From contig NZ_LYUZ01000080.1 of assembly GCF_001679925.1 (NCBI RefSeq), positions 1 to 64,000 on the forward strand: a DNA stretch of 64,000 nucleotides, written 5' to 3'. Made by a program: the position numbers and the translations under genes. Source of the stretch: Leisingera sp. JC1. GTDB taxonomy: Bacteria; Pseudomonadota; Alphaproteobacteria; Rhodobacterales; Rhodobacteraceae. How positions within the stretch are numbered: position 1 is the first letter of the stretch; each line of letters begins with the position of its first letter. The notes under the pieces are model-generated. The model did no database searches and was not told the origin of the DNA. It saw nothing but the letters and a program-made list of their open reading frames with translations. Below are positions 54,361-63,616 of this stretch, one piece after another.

Positions 54361-54884
54361 TGACCGGACCCAACACGGCGGGCGTGGACAAGGAAGTTGT
54401 CACCCGGGCCATCAATGCCGAGCTTCAGGATAAGGGCTTCCTGCTCACCTCGGCTGAGGACATCATCAACTGGGCGCGCACCGGCTCGCTTCACTGGATG
54501 ACCTTTGGCCTCGCCTGCTGCGCGGTGGAGATGATGCATACCTCGATGCCGCGCTATGACGCCGAACGCTTCGGCATCGCGCCGCGCGCCTCGCCGCGCC
54601 AGTCGGACGTGATGATCGTCGCAGGCACCCTGACCAACAAGATGGCGCCGGCCCTGCGCAAGGTCTACGACCAGATGCCCGAGCCGCGTTACGTGATCTC
54701 GATGGGCTCCTGCGCCAACGGCGGCGGCTATTACCACTACAGCTATTCCGTGGTGCGCGGCTGCGACCGGGTTGTGCCGGTCGACGTCTATGTGCCCGGC
54801 TGTCCGCCGACGGCTGAGGCGCTGCTCTATGGCCTGATGCAGCTGCAGCGCAAGATCCGCCGCACCGGCACCCTGGTGCGCTAA
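54351..54884 (+). CDS. nuoB: NADH-quinone oxidoreductase subunit B
   Basis: This 177-residue subunit holds the terminal iron-sulfur cluster N2. The ligands are visible: the adjacent pair in LACCAVEMM, the Cys in GSCANGGG, and the Cys in [10 protein letters not shown]. It sits at the quinone site with NuoD. The ATG at 54351 overlaps nuoA; the upstream codon at 54330 lies inside nuoA and is rejected. Length matches Paracoccus-type Nqo6. Confidence 0.97.
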   Translation: MAVMTGPNTAGVDKEVVTRAINAELQDKGFLLTSAEDIINWARTGSLHWMTFGLACCAVEMMHTSMPRYDAERFGIAPRASPRQSDVMIVAGTLTNKMAPALRKVYDQMPEPRYVISMGSCANGGGYYHYSYSVVRGCDRVVPVDVYVPGCPPTAEALLYGLMQLQRKIRRTGTLVR

Positions 54885-54902
54885 GGAAGGGGCGGAGAAA
54901 AC

Positions 54903-55508
54903 ATGAGCGAAGCACTGAAAGAACTGGGCGCCCAGATTGAAGCCAAACGCCCCGATTGCGTGGTGGCCTGGGATGTGTCCTTTGATGAGCTGAACATCGA
55001 CGTCACACCCTCGAACATCGCCGGTCTGGTGGAGTTCCTGAAACTGGACGCCAACTGCAAGTTTTCGACCCTGGTCGACATCACCGCAGTGGATTACCCC
55101 GACCGCGCCAAGCGGTTCGACGTCGTCTACCACTTCCTGTCGATGTACCGGAACCAGCGCATCCGCCTGCGCGCCGCCGTGCGCGAGGATGAGATGGTGC
55201 CCTCAATCGTGGACGTGCACCCCTCAGCCAACTGGTTCGAGCGGGAAGTCTACGACATGTTCGGCATCCTGTTCTCCGGCCACCCGGACCTGCGCCGGAT
55301 CCTGACCGACTATGGCTTCCGCGGCTATCCGCTGCGCAAGGATTTCCCGACCACCGGTTATACCGAGGTCCGCTATGACGAGGCGCAGAAGCGCGTGGTC
55401 TATGAGCCGGTGAAGCTGGTGCAAGAATACCGCCAGTTTGATTTCATGTCCCCGTGGGAAGGTGCCGAATACATCCTGCCCGGCGACGAGAAGGAGGGGG
55501 CGCAATGA
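54903..55508 (+). CDS. nuoC: NADH-quinone oxidoreductase subunit C
   Basis: This 201-residue hydrophilic subunit of the peripheral arm is the 30-kDa type, with [22 protein letters not shown], the [31 protein letters not shown] signature, quoted in parts, and the YPLRKDFP end block. It is separate from nuoD here, unlike the NuoCD fusion in E. coli. Its TGA overlaps the nuoD ATG (ATGA). Confidence 0.97.
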   Translation: MSEALKELGAQIEAKRPDCVVAWDVSFDELNIDVTPSNIAGLVEFLKLDANCKFSTLVDITAVDYPDRAKRFDVVYHFLSMYRNQRIRLRAAVREDEMVPSIVDVHPSANWFEREVYDMFGILFSGHPDLRRILTDYGFRGYPLRKDFPTTGYTEVRYDEAQKRVVYEPVKLVQEYRQFDFMSPWEGAEYILPGDEKEGAQ

Positions 55509-56731
55509 TGGACGGCTCCAAATTTGACGACGGCAGCGTCGACGCGCTGAGCGGCGAGCAGAAGATCCGCAACTTCAACATCAACTTCGGCCCGCAGCAC
55601 CCTGCGGCGCACGGGGTTCTGCGTCTGGTGCTGGAGCTTGACGGCGAGATCGTCGAGCGCTGCGACCCGCATATCGGCCTGCTCCATCGCGGCACCGAGA
55701 AGCTGATGGAAAGCCGCACCTACCTGCAGAACCTGCCGTATTTCGACCGCCTCGATTACGTGGCGCCGATGAACCAGGAACATGCCTGGTGCCTGGCCAT
55801 CGAGAAGCTGACCGGCACCGAGGTGCCGCGCCGCGGCCAGCTGATCCGGGTGCTGTACTCGGAAATCGGCCGGGTGCTGAACCACCTCCTCAACGTCACA
55901 ACGCAGGCGATGGACGTCGGCGCGCTGACCCCGCCGCTGTGGGGCTTTGAAGAGCGCGAAAAACTGATGATCTTCTACGAGCGGGCCTGCGGCGCACGCC
56001 TGCACGCGGCCTATTTCCGCCCTGGCGGCGTGCATCAGGACCTGCCGGACGAGCTGCTGGATGATATCGATCTCTGGGCGATGGAATTCCCCAAGGTGCT
56101 GGACGATATCGACGGCCTCTTGACCGAAAACCGAATCTTCAAGCAGCGCAACTGCGACATCGGTGTGGTGACCGAGAAGGACATCCAGGAATACGGCTTC
56201 TCCGGCGTCATGGTGCGCGGCTCCGGCCTTGCATGGGACCTGCGCCGCGCGCAGCCCTATGAATGCTATGACGAGTTCGAGTTTCTGGTGCCCGTCGGCA
56301 AGAACGGCGACTGCTATGACCGCTACCTCTGCCGGATGGAAGAGATGCGCCAGTCGACCTCGATCATCCGCCAGGCGATTGCCAAGCTGCGCGAAGCCAC
56401 CGGCGACGTGCTGGCCCGCGGCAAGCTGACCCCGCCCAAGCGCGGCGACATGAAGACCTCGATGGAAAGCCTGATCCACCATTTCAAGCTGTACACCGAA
56501 GGCTTCCACGTCCCCGCAGGCGAGGTTTACGCCGCCGTCGAGGCGCCCAAGGGCGAGTTCGGTGTCTATCTGGTGGCGGACGGGTCCAACAAACCCTACC
56601 GCTCCAAGATCCGCGCGCCGGGCTTCCTGCACCTGCAGGCAATGGACCACGTTGCCAAGGGCCACCAGCTGGCCGACGTCGCCGCCATCATCGGCACCAT
56701 GGACGTCGTTTTTGGAGAGATTGACCGCTAA
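55505..56731 (+). CDS. nuoD: NADH-quinone oxidoreductase subunit D
   Basis: This 408-residue 49-kDa-type subunit forms much of the quinone-binding chamber. The conserved [22 protein letters not shown] block (the quinone-binding His) and the C-terminal DVVFGEIDR end are present. It derives from a hydrogenase large subunit but lacks the Ni-binding cysteines. The start ATG overlaps the nuoC stop; the longer reading from 55454 is inside nuoC. The nuoE ATG overlaps its stop codon (TAATG). Confidence 0.97.
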   Translation: MMDGSKFDDGSVDALSGEQKIRNFNINFGPQHPAAHGVLRLVLELDGEIVERCDPHIGLLHRGTEKLMESRTYLQNLPYFDRLDYVAPMNQEHAWCLAIEKLTGTEVPRRGQLIRVLYSEIGRVLNHLLNVTTQAMDVGALTPPLWGFEEREKLMIFYERACGARLHAAYFRPGGVHQDLPDELLDDIDLWAMEFPKVLDDIDGLLTENRIFKQRNCDIGVVTEKDIQEYGFSGVMVRGSGLAWDLRRAQPYECYDEFEFLVPVGKNGDCYDRYLCRMEEMRQSTSIIRQAIAKLREATGDVLARGKLTPPKRGDMKTSMESLIHHFKLYTEGFHVPAGEVYAAVEAPKGEFGVYLVADGSNKPYRSKIRAPGFLHLQAMDHVAKGHQLADVAAIIGTMDVVFGEIDR

Positions 56732-57930
56732 TGCTTCGCCGTCTGCATTCCGAACAACCCGACAGCTTTGCCTTCACCCCGGCCAACCAGGCATGGGCTG
56801 AGGCGCAGATCACCAAATATCCTGAGGGCCGTCAGGCCTCTGCGGTCATTCCGCTTTTGTGGCGTGCGCAGGAGCAGGAAGGCTGGGTCACCAAACCCGC
56901 GATCGAAGCCGTGGCCGATATGCTCGGCATGGCTTATATCCGGGTGCTGGAGGTTGCTTCCTTCTACTTCATGTTCCAGCTGCAACCGACCGGCTCCGTT
57001 GCCAATATCCAGATCTGCGGCACCACGTCCTGCATGATCTGCGGCGCCGAGGACCTGGTGGCGGTCTGCAAGGAAAAGATTGCCGAGAAGCCGCACACCT
57101 TGTCAGCGGATGGCAAGTTCACCTGGGAAGAGGTCGAGTGCCTGGGGGCCTGCACCAACGCCCCGATGGCGCAGATCGGCAAGGATTACTACGAAGACCT
57201 GACCATCGAGAGCTTTACCAAACTGCTGGACGATCTGGCGGCTGGCAAGGTTGTGGCACCCGGCCCGCAGAACGGCCGTTACGCGGCGGAGCCGAAATCC
57301 GGCCTGACCTCTCTGACCGACTTCGACAGCGGCAAGACGCAGTACAATGCCTCTGTGCAGCTGGCGATGGACATCAAGGACGGCGTCAAGCGCATCCAGG
57401 GTGATGAAGTGCCGCTGCTGACCCCCTGGGTCGGCAAGGACGGCGTTGTTGCCGGCCGTGCAGCCGAAGGCCAGCCGCCGAAAGCCCCCGAGGCGCCCAA
57501 ACCTGCCGTGAAGCAGGCGGAGGAAGCCGCCAAGGCCGCACCCAAGAAGTCGGCTGCAGCTGAGCCGTCCTCGCCGGAAGGCGCGGCGGCAAAGCCTGCG
57601 GACGGCAAGACCGGTGACGCTGAAACAGCAGAAGCCCAACCCGAGGTTCTGAAAGAGGCCCGCGGCGGCCTGCCCGATGATCTGAAGCTCCTGAAGGGGG
57701 TTGGCCCCAAGCTGGAAGAAAAGCTCAACGAACTGGGTTTCTTCCACTTTGACCAGATCGCCGAATGGACTGAGGCAGAGGTCGCCTGGGTCGATGCCCG
57801 GCTCAAGTTCAAAGGCCGGATCGAGCGGGACGGCTGGATCGAGCAGGCCAAGCGCCTGGCGGTGGGTGACGAGACCGAGTTCGCGAAACGTGCCAAAGAA
57901 GAGCACATCTACGACGACAAAGAAGACTGA
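56731..57930 (+). CDS. nuoE: NADH-quinone oxidoreductase subunit E with a long C-terminal helix-hairpin-helix extension
   Basis: Residues 1 to about 230 are the 24-kDa subunit with cluster N1a: [14 protein letters not shown] and [14 protein letters not shown] hold the four Cys ligands. After this core, about 160 extra residues follow. The first part (about 245-310) is an Ala/Pro/Lys-rich linker; the last part (about 310-380) contains [17 protein letters not shown] and [18 protein letters not shown], a helix-hairpin-helix-like domain of the type also found at the C-terminus of alphaproteobacterial ribosomal protein L21. The usual NuoE is 160-240 residues. The role of the extension is unknown; nucleic-acid or protein binding is possible. 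Confidence 0.95.
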   Translation: MLRRLHSEQPDSFAFTPANQAWAEAQITKYPEGRQASAVIPLLWRAQEQEGWVTKPAIEAVADMLGMAYIRVLEVASFYFMFQLQPTGSVANIQICGTTSCMICGAEDLVAVCKEKIAEKPHTLSADGKFTWEEVECLGACTNAPMAQIGKDYYEDLTIESFTKLLDDLAAGKVVAPGPQNGRYAAEPKSGLTSLTDFDSGKTQYNASVQLAMDIKDGVKRIQGDEVPLLTPWVGKDGVVAGRAAEGQPPKAPEAPKPAVKQAEEAAKAAPKKSAAAEPSSPEGAAAKPADGKTGDAETAEAQPEVLKEARGGLPDDLKLLKGVGPKLEEKLNELGFFHFDQIAEWTEAEVAWVDARLKFKGRIERDGWIEQAKRLAVGDETEFAKRAKEEHIYDDKED

Positions 57931-57974
57931 TCGGATGCGGCCCGGGCGGGCCGACTCCGGGTGATAGGGAACAG

Positions 57975-58202
57975 ATGAGCAAGGAACAGGACCAGGCCAT
58001 TGCAGCAAAGGGCCGGCACATCGCACTGGTGATCGCCGGGACCATTTCGCTGTGGATCGTGGTCTCGCTGTTCATCGGCCCCATGCTGGGGCTGCCGGGG
58101 CGCTATGCGCTCTTGTTCGACTTCGCCGCGCTGGCGGGCATGATCTATGCCCTGGTCAACATATTTCAACTCTGGCGCATGCGCCGGGACAGCCAAAGGT
58201 AG
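57975..58202 (+). CDS. Small two-helix membrane protein in the nuo operon (DUF5337 type)
   Basis: The 75-residue product has a polar N-terminus (MSKEQDQAIAAKGRH), two membrane helices (about 17-37 and 46-66) with a short GLPGRYA loop, and a basic C-terminus WRMRRDSQR. It matches the small nuo-linked membrane proteins classed as DUF5337 in Rhodobacteraceae. It lies between nuoE and nuoF. It is probably an assembly factor or accessory subunit; no activity is known. Confidence 0.8.
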   Translation: MSKEQDQAIAAKGRHIALVIAGTISLWIVVSLFIGPMLGLPGRYALLFDFAALAGMIYALVNIFQLWRMRRDSQR

Positions 58203-58208
58203 GCACAC

Positions 58209-59507
58209 ATGCTGAAGGATCAGGACCGGATCTTTACCAACCTTTACGGGATGCACGACCGCAACCTGGCGGGCGCCAAGGCGCGCGGCCATTGGGACGG
58301 CACGGCCGGCATCATCGAAAAGGGCCGCGACTGGATCATTCAGACGATGAAGGATTCCGGCCTGCGCGGCCGCGGCGGTGCGGGCTTCCCGACCGGCCTT
58401 AAGTGGTCCTTCATGCCCAAGGAAAGCGACGGCCGCCCGGCGTATCTGGTCATCAACGCCGACGAATCCGAGCCCGGCACCTGCAAAGACCGGGAAATCA
58501 TGCGCCACGATCCGCACACGCTGATCGAGGGCGCGCTGATCGCCTCCTTCGCGATGAACGCGCATACCTGCTATATCTACCTGCGCGGCGAATACATCCG
58601 CGAGCGCGAGGCGCTGCAGGCCGCAATCGACGAATGCTATGACAAGGGGCTGCTGGGCAAGAACGCGGCCGGCTCCGGCTGGGATTTCGACGTCTTCCTG
58701 CACCACGGGGCAGGGGCCTACATCTGCGGCGAAGAAACCGCGCTGATCGAGAGCCTGGAAGGCAAGAAGGGCATGCCCCGGATGAAGCCGCCGTTCCCGG
58801 CGGGTGCGGGCCTGTATGGCTGCCCGACCACCGTGAACAACGTGGAATCCATTGCGGTTGTGCCGACCATTTTGCGCCGCGGCGCCGACTGGTTCGCCTC
58901 CTTCGGCCGCCAGAACAACGCGGGCACCAAGCTGTTTGCGATTTCCGGCCACGTCAACAACCCCTGTGTTGTCGAAGAGGCGATGTCGATCGGTTTTGAG
59001 GAACTGATCGAGAAGCATTGCGGCGGCATCCGCGGCGGCTGGGACAACCTGCTGGCGGTGATCCCCGGCGGCTCCTCCGTCCCGTGCGTGCGCGGCGAGA
59101 ACATGCGCGACGCGATCATGGACTTCGACTACCTGCGCGGCGAACTGGGCTCCGGCCTCGGCACCGCGGCGGTGATCGTGATGGACAAGCAGACCGACAT
59201 CATCAAGGCGATCTGGCGCTTGTCCAAGTTCTACAAGCACGAAAGCTGTGGCCAGTGCACCCCCTGCCGCGAAGGCACCGGCTGGATGATGCGTGTCATG
59301 GACCGTCTGGTGAAGGGCGAGGCCGAGCTGGAAGAAATCGACATGCTGTGGGACGTGACCAAGCAGGTCGAGGGCCACACCATCTGCGCCCTTGGCGACG
59401 CGGCGGCCTGGCCGATCCAGGGCCTGATCAAGAACTTCCGCGAGGAAATCGAGGACCGCATCAAGGCCCAGAAAACCGGCCGCATGGGCGCGATGGCAGC
59501 GGAATGA
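58209..59507 (+). CDS. nuoF: NADH-quinone oxidoreductase subunit F
   Basis: This 432-residue 51-kDa subunit binds NADH, FMN and cluster N3. [17 protein letters not shown] is the NADH/FMN glycine-rich loop, [14 protein letters not shown] contacts FMN, and [12 protein letters not shown] with a fourth Cys near [10 protein letters not shown] binds the 4Fe-4S cluster. Its stop codon overlaps the start of the next small gene (ATGA), so translation is coupled. Length matches the family. Confidence 0.98.
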   Translation: MLKDQDRIFTNLYGMHDRNLAGAKARGHWDGTAGIIEKGRDWIIQTMKDSGLRGRGGAGFPTGLKWSFMPKESDGRPAYLVINADESEPGTCKDREIMRHDPHTLIEGALIASFAMNAHTCYIYLRGEYIREREALQAAIDECYDKGLLGKNAAGSGWDFDVFLHHGAGAYICGEETALIESLEGKKGMPRMKPPFPAGAGLYGCPTTVNNVESIAVVPTILRRGADWFASFGRQNNAGTKLFAISGHVNNPCVVEEAMSIGFEELIEKHCGGIRGGWDNLLAVIPGGSSVPCVRGENMRDAIMDFDYLRGELGSGLGTAAVIVMDKQTDIIKAIWRLSKFYKHESCGQCTPCREGTGWMMRVMDRLVKGEAELEEIDMLWDVTKQVEGHTICALGDAAAWPIQGLIKNFREEIEDRIKAQKTGRMGAMAAE

Positions 59508-59911
59508 CAAGTCGGCACAGAAATAAACTCTTAAGCTCTGTGCTTTTTGCCGCATCTTTTGCCGGTGCACAGCCGGCGCTTGCAGCAAACCGGGCCGCTC
59601 ATGAAAGAGCGGCAGGCGAAATATTTGCTGCTGATATGATGGGAAACTGTAACGGCGTCGCACTTATCGGAGGGGCTGACTATCAGGCGTTCGTCCTAGC
59701 GGCGACGGAGGTTGCCTCGCAACAGGGGCTGCGTAAGAACAAACTGCGCAAACTTTTGTTTTACGGACAAACGGCTTGGCTCAAGGAACAAGCCGCTGAT
59801 GTACTGAGTGCGCGGGGAATTGACGCCGGATCCCAACGGTCCGTTTGTTCCCTCGCTAGGAAAGTGGCCGGCAAAAATGACGCAATTGGCCGCTATTTGG
59901 AGCTGGAATAA
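59504..59911 (+). CDS. Exported two-cysteine protein in the nuo operon, diverged relative of the DUF5333 protein at 60795
   Basis: The 135-residue product starts at the ATG overlapping the nuoF stop. It has an N-terminal signal ([24 protein letters not shown]). Cys49 and Cys115 are 65 residues apart and 20 residues follow the second; the DUF5333 protein downstream has the same 65 and 20 spacing, and both end with K-N-(D/S)-A-I-G then a short tail. This is strong evidence of common ancestry despite low overall identity. The DNA looks AT-richer than its neighbours by eye, which hints at faster divergence or later arrival. The Cys pair probably forms a periplasmic disulfide. Function unknown. 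Confidence 0.8.
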   Translation: MTSRHRNKLLSSVLFAASFAGAQPALAANRAAHERAAGEIFAADMMGNCNGVALIGGADYQAFVLAATEVASQQGLRKNKLRKLLFYGQTAWLKEQAADVLSARGIDAGSQRSVCSLARKVAGKNDAIGRYLELE

Positions 59912-59914
59912 CTG

Positions 59915-60331
59915 ATGGAAGCCTATGCCGCATATTCCCATGCTCTGGCCGCGCTGGTAATCTTTAGCCTGATCACCCTGGCGCTGTCGCCGTTTTCGGC
60001 GCTGGCCAAGCAGAAGGCGGGCCTTGCACCAGGTGCAACACCGCGGGAGGATTATGCGGAAAAGGCCTACCGGCTGAACCGGGCCTATCTGAACGGCTGC
60101 GAAACGCTGCCGGCCTTTCTGACTGTGACACTGGTGGCAATCCTGGCGGGCGCGGCACCGTTCTGGGTGAACCTGCTGGCCTCTGTGGCGGTGGTGTCAC
60201 GTGCGGTCATGATTTTCATTCACCTGCAGGGCATCGGCAAACCGCACAGCGGCCCGCGCTCTGTTTTCTACGTTCTTGGCTGGGCCTGCATGGCGGGTCT
60301 GGCGATCTTGGCATTGGCGGCAGTATTTTGA
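59915..60331 (+). CDS. MAPEG family integral membrane protein
   Basis: This 138-residue protein has four membrane helices and the MAPEG-like features: a long first helix, then AEKAYRLNRAYLNGCETLPAFLTVTLVAILAG, given in parts, with the conserved Arg, Asn and Glu, and SRAVMIFIHLQGIGKP. Eukaryotic MAPEG proteins act in eicosanoid and glutathione metabolism; bacterial members are mostly undefined. Its start is 3 bp after the stop of the exported two-Cys gene. It stands in the nuo operon without a known link to complex I. Confidence 0.85.
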   Translation: MEAYAAYSHALAALVIFSLITLALSPFSALAKQKAGLAPGATPREDYAEKAYRLNRAYLNGCETLPAFLTVTLVAILAGAAPFWVNLLASVAVVSRAVMIFIHLQGIGKPHSGPRSVFYVLGWACMAGLAILALAAVF

Positions 60332-60333
60332 GC

Positions 60334-60693
60334 ATGATGAAGACATACCGGATGGCCGTTCCGGCGGCCTGCCTGGCGGCTCTGGCGCTGGTTTCGGCCT
60401 GCGGAACCTCCACGACCAACAAGAACCGCGAGCTGTACGACGGCGTGGCGTTCAAGGCGAAGGCCAAGCCCATCGACAAGAAGACAAACCCGGCGGTGTT
60501 CCAGATCGACATCAAGGGCGTTGAGCGCTCGGTCAAGGGCGCGCGCGAAGCGGCGGCGCATGGCGGTACCGCCTATTGCGTGACCACCTACGGGTCCTCA
60601 AAGATTGACTGGGCCAATGACCCGCGTGACGAAGAGACCCCGCTGACCATCACTGATGGCCGGGCTGTGTTCCAGGGGACCTGCACCCCGTGA
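60334..60693 (+). CDS. Small lipoprotein in the nuo operon
   Basis: The 119-residue product has a lipoprotein signal ending in the lipobox LVSAC, with the lipidated Cys near residue 23. The mature part begins GTSTTNKNRELYDGVAFKAKA and contains VFQIDIKGVERSVKGAREAAAHGG, then AYC and a final GTC, so two more Cys residues may pair. Its ATG at 60334 lies just after the MAPEG stop codon (60329-60331); an overlapping TTG at 60328 is a weaker choice. It shares a general layout (Y-(D/E)-G-V, Q-F/Q-I strand, Ala-rich helix, late Cys) with the lipoprotein at 63224, but similarity is weak. Confidence 0.78.
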   Translation: MMKTYRMAVPAACLAALALVSACGTSTTNKNRELYDGVAFKAKAKPIDKKTNPAVFQIDIKGVERSVKGAREAAAHGGTAYCVTTYGSSKIDWANDPRDEETPLTITDGRAVFQGTCTP

Positions 60694-60794
60694 GCGGATT
60701 TCCGGCATATCAGGGCCTTACGGTCCGGCTGCTATTGCATAGCAGCACCGCGCGCCTGCGCATGGGGGCTTCGAAACTGAAGGAGACCCATGCC

Positions 60795-61199
60795 ATGCGT
60801 GCCCTGATTGCCGCTGTTCTGTCCACTGTTGTTGCCCTGCCTGCCGCGGCGCTGGCGAAACCGTCGCTGCGCGATGTGCAGGAAATCGAAGACCCGCTGT
60901 TTGCCGTTGCCGTGGCCAAGGAAGTCTCGGATTACTGCGACGATATTTCCCCGCGCTACCTGAAAGGGCTCGGCGAGTTGCGCCGGCTCAAAGCGCGGGC
61001 GAATGCGCTGGGTTACTCGGACGCGGAAATCCGCAGCTACATCGAATCTGATGCTGAAAAGGCCCGGATGCGCGCCAAGGGAGAACAGCTCCTGGCGCAG
61101 AACGGCGTTGACTACGGCGAACCCGAAACCTTCTGCGCCTATGGCCGCGCAGAGATTGAGAAAAACAGCGCGATCGGCGTGTTACTGAGGGCGAAATAG
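60795..61199 (+). CDS. DUF5333 family exported protein in the nuo operon
   Basis: This 134-residue protein has a signal peptide (cut near AALA-KPS), then PSLRDVQEIEDPLFAVAVAKEV and helices with LGYSDAEIRSYIESDAEKARMRAKGEQLL, given in parts. Cys48 and Cys114 are 65 residues apart and probably pair in the periplasm. It matches the DUF5333 proteins found beside nuo genes in Rhodobacteraceae. The ATG at 60795 follows AGGAGA; the reading from 60690 starts inside the preceding gene. It lies 3 bp upstream of nuoG. A diverged relative is encoded at 59504. Role unknown; an assembly or accessory function for complex I is the natural guess. Confidence 0.85.
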   Translation: MRALIAAVLSTVVALPAAALAKPSLRDVQEIEDPLFAVAVAKEVSDYCDDISPRYLKGLGELRRLKARANALGYSDAEIRSYIESDAEKARMRAKGEQLLAQNGVDYGEPETFCAYGRAEIEKNSAIGVLLRAK

Positions 61200-61202
61200 A
61201 CC

Positions 61203-63227
61203 ATGTCTGACCTCCGCAAGATCAACATTGACGGAACCGAGATCGAGGTGGACGGGGCGATGACCCTGATCCAGGCCTGTGAGGAGGCCGGCGTCGAGAT
61301 CCCGCGCTTCTGCTACCATGAGCGGCTGTCGATTGCCGGCAACTGCCGCATGTGCCTGGTCGAAGTCGTGGGCGGCCCGCCGAAACCTGCCGCGTCCTGC
61401 GCGATGCAGGTGCGCGACCTGCGCCCCGGTCCCGAAGGCCAGGCGCCGCAGGTCAAGACCAACTCGCCGATGGTCAAGAAGGCCCGCGAAGGCGTGATGG
61501 AATTCATGCTGATCAACCACCCGCTGGATTGCCCGATCTGCGACCAGGGCGGTGAATGCGACCTGCAGGACCAGGCGATGGCCTATGGCCTGTCTGGCAG
61601 CCGCTTCAAGGAAGCCAAACGCGCAGTGGATGATCTGGACCTCGGTCCGCTGGTTGCCACCACCATGACCCGCTGCATTTCCTGCACCCGCTGCGTGCGC
61701 TTCACCACTGAGGTCGCGGGCATCACCCAGATGGGCCAGACCGGGCGCGGCGAGGATGCGGAGATCACCTCCTACCTGAACCAGACGCTGCAATCGAACC
61801 TCCAGGGCAACATCATCGACCTGTGCCCGGTGGGCGCGCTGACGTCCAAGCCCTATGCCTTCACCGCCCGTCCGTGGGAGCTGACCAAGACCGAAACCAT
61901 CGACGTGATGGACGCGCTGGGGTCGAACATCCGCGTGGATACCAAGGGGCGCGAAGTCATGCGCATCCTGCCGCGCAACCACGACGGCGTGAACGAGGAA
62001 TGGATCAGCGACAAGACCCGCTTTGTCTGGGACGGGTTGCGCCGCCAGCGCCTCGACCGCCCCTATGTGCGCGTTGATGGCAAGCTGAAGCCTGCCACCT
62101 GGGCAGAGGCGCTGTCTGCTGCCGCAACCGCCATGAAGGGCAAGAAGATCGCGGGCCTGATCGGCGATCTGGCGCCGGTCGAGGCAGCCTTTGCGCTGAA
62201 GCAGCTGGTCGAGGGGCTGGGCGGCAAGGTGGAATGCCGCACTGACAATGCCCGCCTGCCGATCGGCAACCGTGCAGGCTACGCCGGCACAGCCACCATC
62301 GAAGACCTTGATGACGCGGAAATGATCCTGCTGATCGGCAGCAACCCGCGCGATGAAGCACCGGTGCTGAACGCCCGTATCCGCAAGGCCTGGGCCAAAG
62401 GCGCGGAAGTGGCGCTGATCGGCCCGGCGGCGGATCTGACCTATGAGTACTACCACGCCGGCACCGGCCGCGACGCACTCAGCGACATGATCGCCAAGGG
62501 CGTCTCGGAGGAGACCCGTGAAAACAAGAAGACCGTGATCATCGTGGGGCAGGGCGCTCTGCGTGAAGCCGATGGCCTGGCAGTTCTGGCTGCGGCTCAG
62601 AAGATGGCGGAGCTGTCCGGCTCCAAGCTGATGGTCCTGCACACCGCCGCTTCCCGCGTTGGTGCGATGGACATCGGCGCAGTGACCGAAGGCGGCATGG
62701 CAGCTGCTATCGATGGTGCAGAGGTGATCTACAACCTCGGTGCCGATGAGGTGGAAATCGACGCAGGCGCCTTTGTGATCTACCAGGGCAGCCACGGCGA
62801 CCGCGGCGCGCACCGCGCCGACGTAATCCTGCCGGGCGCGGCCTATACCGAAGAAAACGGCCTGTTCGTGAACACCGAAGGCCGCCCGCAGCTGGCCATG
62901 CGTGCTGCCTTTGCGCCGGGTGAGGCCAAGGAGAACTGGGCCATTCTGCGCGCGCTCAGCGCCGAAGCGGGTGCCAAGCTGGGCTATGACTCGCTTGCGC
63001 AGCTGCGCCAGGCCCTGATCGCTGAAGTGCCGCATCTGGCAAAGATCGACGAAGTTGCCGATAGGGACGGCGAAGCGCTGGAGCAGGACAAGCTTGGCAA
63101 CGCCGACTTCCTGCCCGCGGTCAAGGACTTCTACCTGACCAACCCGATTGCCCGCGCATCCCAGCTGATGGCGGAATTGTCGGCAGGTGTGAAAGCCCGC
63201 GGAAACGAGGCTATGGCCGCCGAATGA
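61203..63227 (+). CDS. nuoG: NADH-quinone oxidoreductase subunit G
   Basis: This 674-residue 75-kDa subunit carries clusters N1b, N4 and N5. The N-terminal 2Fe-2S site has CYH..., CRMCLVEV and the following Cys; the His-coordinated N5 is in [19 protein letters not shown]; and N4 is in [11 protein letters not shown] with a later Cys in [13 protein letters not shown]. The C-terminal molybdopterin-like domain has lost its cofactor. Length matches the Paracoccus-type Nqo3 and is shorter than E. coli NuoG (about 900). Its stop overlaps the next start (ATGA). Confidence 0.97.
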   Translation: MSDLRKINIDGTEIEVDGAMTLIQACEEAGVEIPRFCYHERLSIAGNCRMCLVEVVGGPPKPAASCAMQVRDLRPGPEGQAPQVKTNSPMVKKAREGVMEFMLINHPLDCPICDQGGECDLQDQAMAYGLSGSRFKEAKRAVDDLDLGPLVATTMTRCISCTRCVRFTTEVAGITQMGQTGRGEDAEITSYLNQTLQSNLQGNIIDLCPVGALTSKPYAFTARPWELTKTETIDVMDALGSNIRVDTKGREVMRILPRNHDGVNEEWISDKTRFVWDGLRRQRLDRPYVRVDGKLKPATWAEALSAAATAMKGKKIAGLIGDLAPVEAAFALKQLVEGLGGKVECRTDNARLPIGNRAGYAGTATIEDLDDAEMILLIGSNPRDEAPVLNARIRKAWAKGAEVALIGPAADLTYEYYHAGTGRDALSDMIAKGVSEETRENKKTVIIVGQGALREADGLAVLAAAQKMAELSGSKLMVLHTAASRVGAMDIGAVTEGGMAAAIDGAEVIYNLGADEVEIDAGAFVIYQGSHGDRGAHRADVILPGAAYTEENGLFVNTEGRPQLAMRAAFAPGEAKENWAILRALSAEAGAKLGYDSLAQLRQALIAEVPHLAKIDEVADRDGEALEQDKLGNADFLPAVKDFYLTNPIARASQLMAELSAGVKARGNEAMAAE

Positions 63228-63610
63228 TCCGCTTCGCCCTCATAGCGCCCTTCCTGCTGGCCGCCTGTGCAATGGCGCCCGGCAGCGAAGGCGTGCGGCC
63301 CGCCCCAACCTATGAAGGGGTGGAAACCAGCCTGCTGGAGGGCGATCTGGTGCAATTTCACGTCTCCATGCGCGGTGCCGCCGCGCCGGAGGACATTGAG
63401 AACTATGCGGAATGTGCCGCCGCGCAATACGCGCTGATCCGGGGTTACGGATTTGCGCGCCATGTGCGCACAACTTTGACACAGGCTGGGGGCAAATCTT
63501 CCGCGGATGCGGTTTATCTGATTTCGCCCTCTCTGCCGCGCGGGCTGCGCACCATCGACGCTGATGTCGCGGTTGCGGATTGCGCGGCAAACGGAATACC
63601 CACGGTGTGA
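63224..63610 (+). CDS. Small lipoprotein in the nuo operon, unknown function
   Basis: The 128-residue product has a short lipoprotein signal with lipobox LLAAC (Cys15). The mature part contains [22 protein letters not shown], an Ala-rich helix with [17 protein letters not shown], and a late Cys in VADCAAN. Two Cys residues beyond the lipidated one may pair. It is coupled to nuoG by an ATGA overlap and followed by nuoH after 6 bp, which places it firmly inside the complex I operon. No family is recognised. Confidence 0.78.
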   Translation: MIRFALIAPFLLAACAMAPGSEGVRPAPTYEGVETSLLEGDLVQFHVSMRGAAAPEDIENYAECAAAQYALIRGYGFARHVRTTLTQAGGKSSADAVYLISPSLPRGLRTIDADVAVADCAANGIPTV

Positions 63611-63616
63611 GGACCT

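Noticed and set aside
57909..59663. 584-codon frame antisense to nuoF
   Set aside because: Shadow of nuoF and its neighbours without a recognisable domain.
61182..63035. 617-codon frame antisense to nuoG
   Set aside because: Complement of a well-identified gene; composition is typical of a GC-rich shadow frame.
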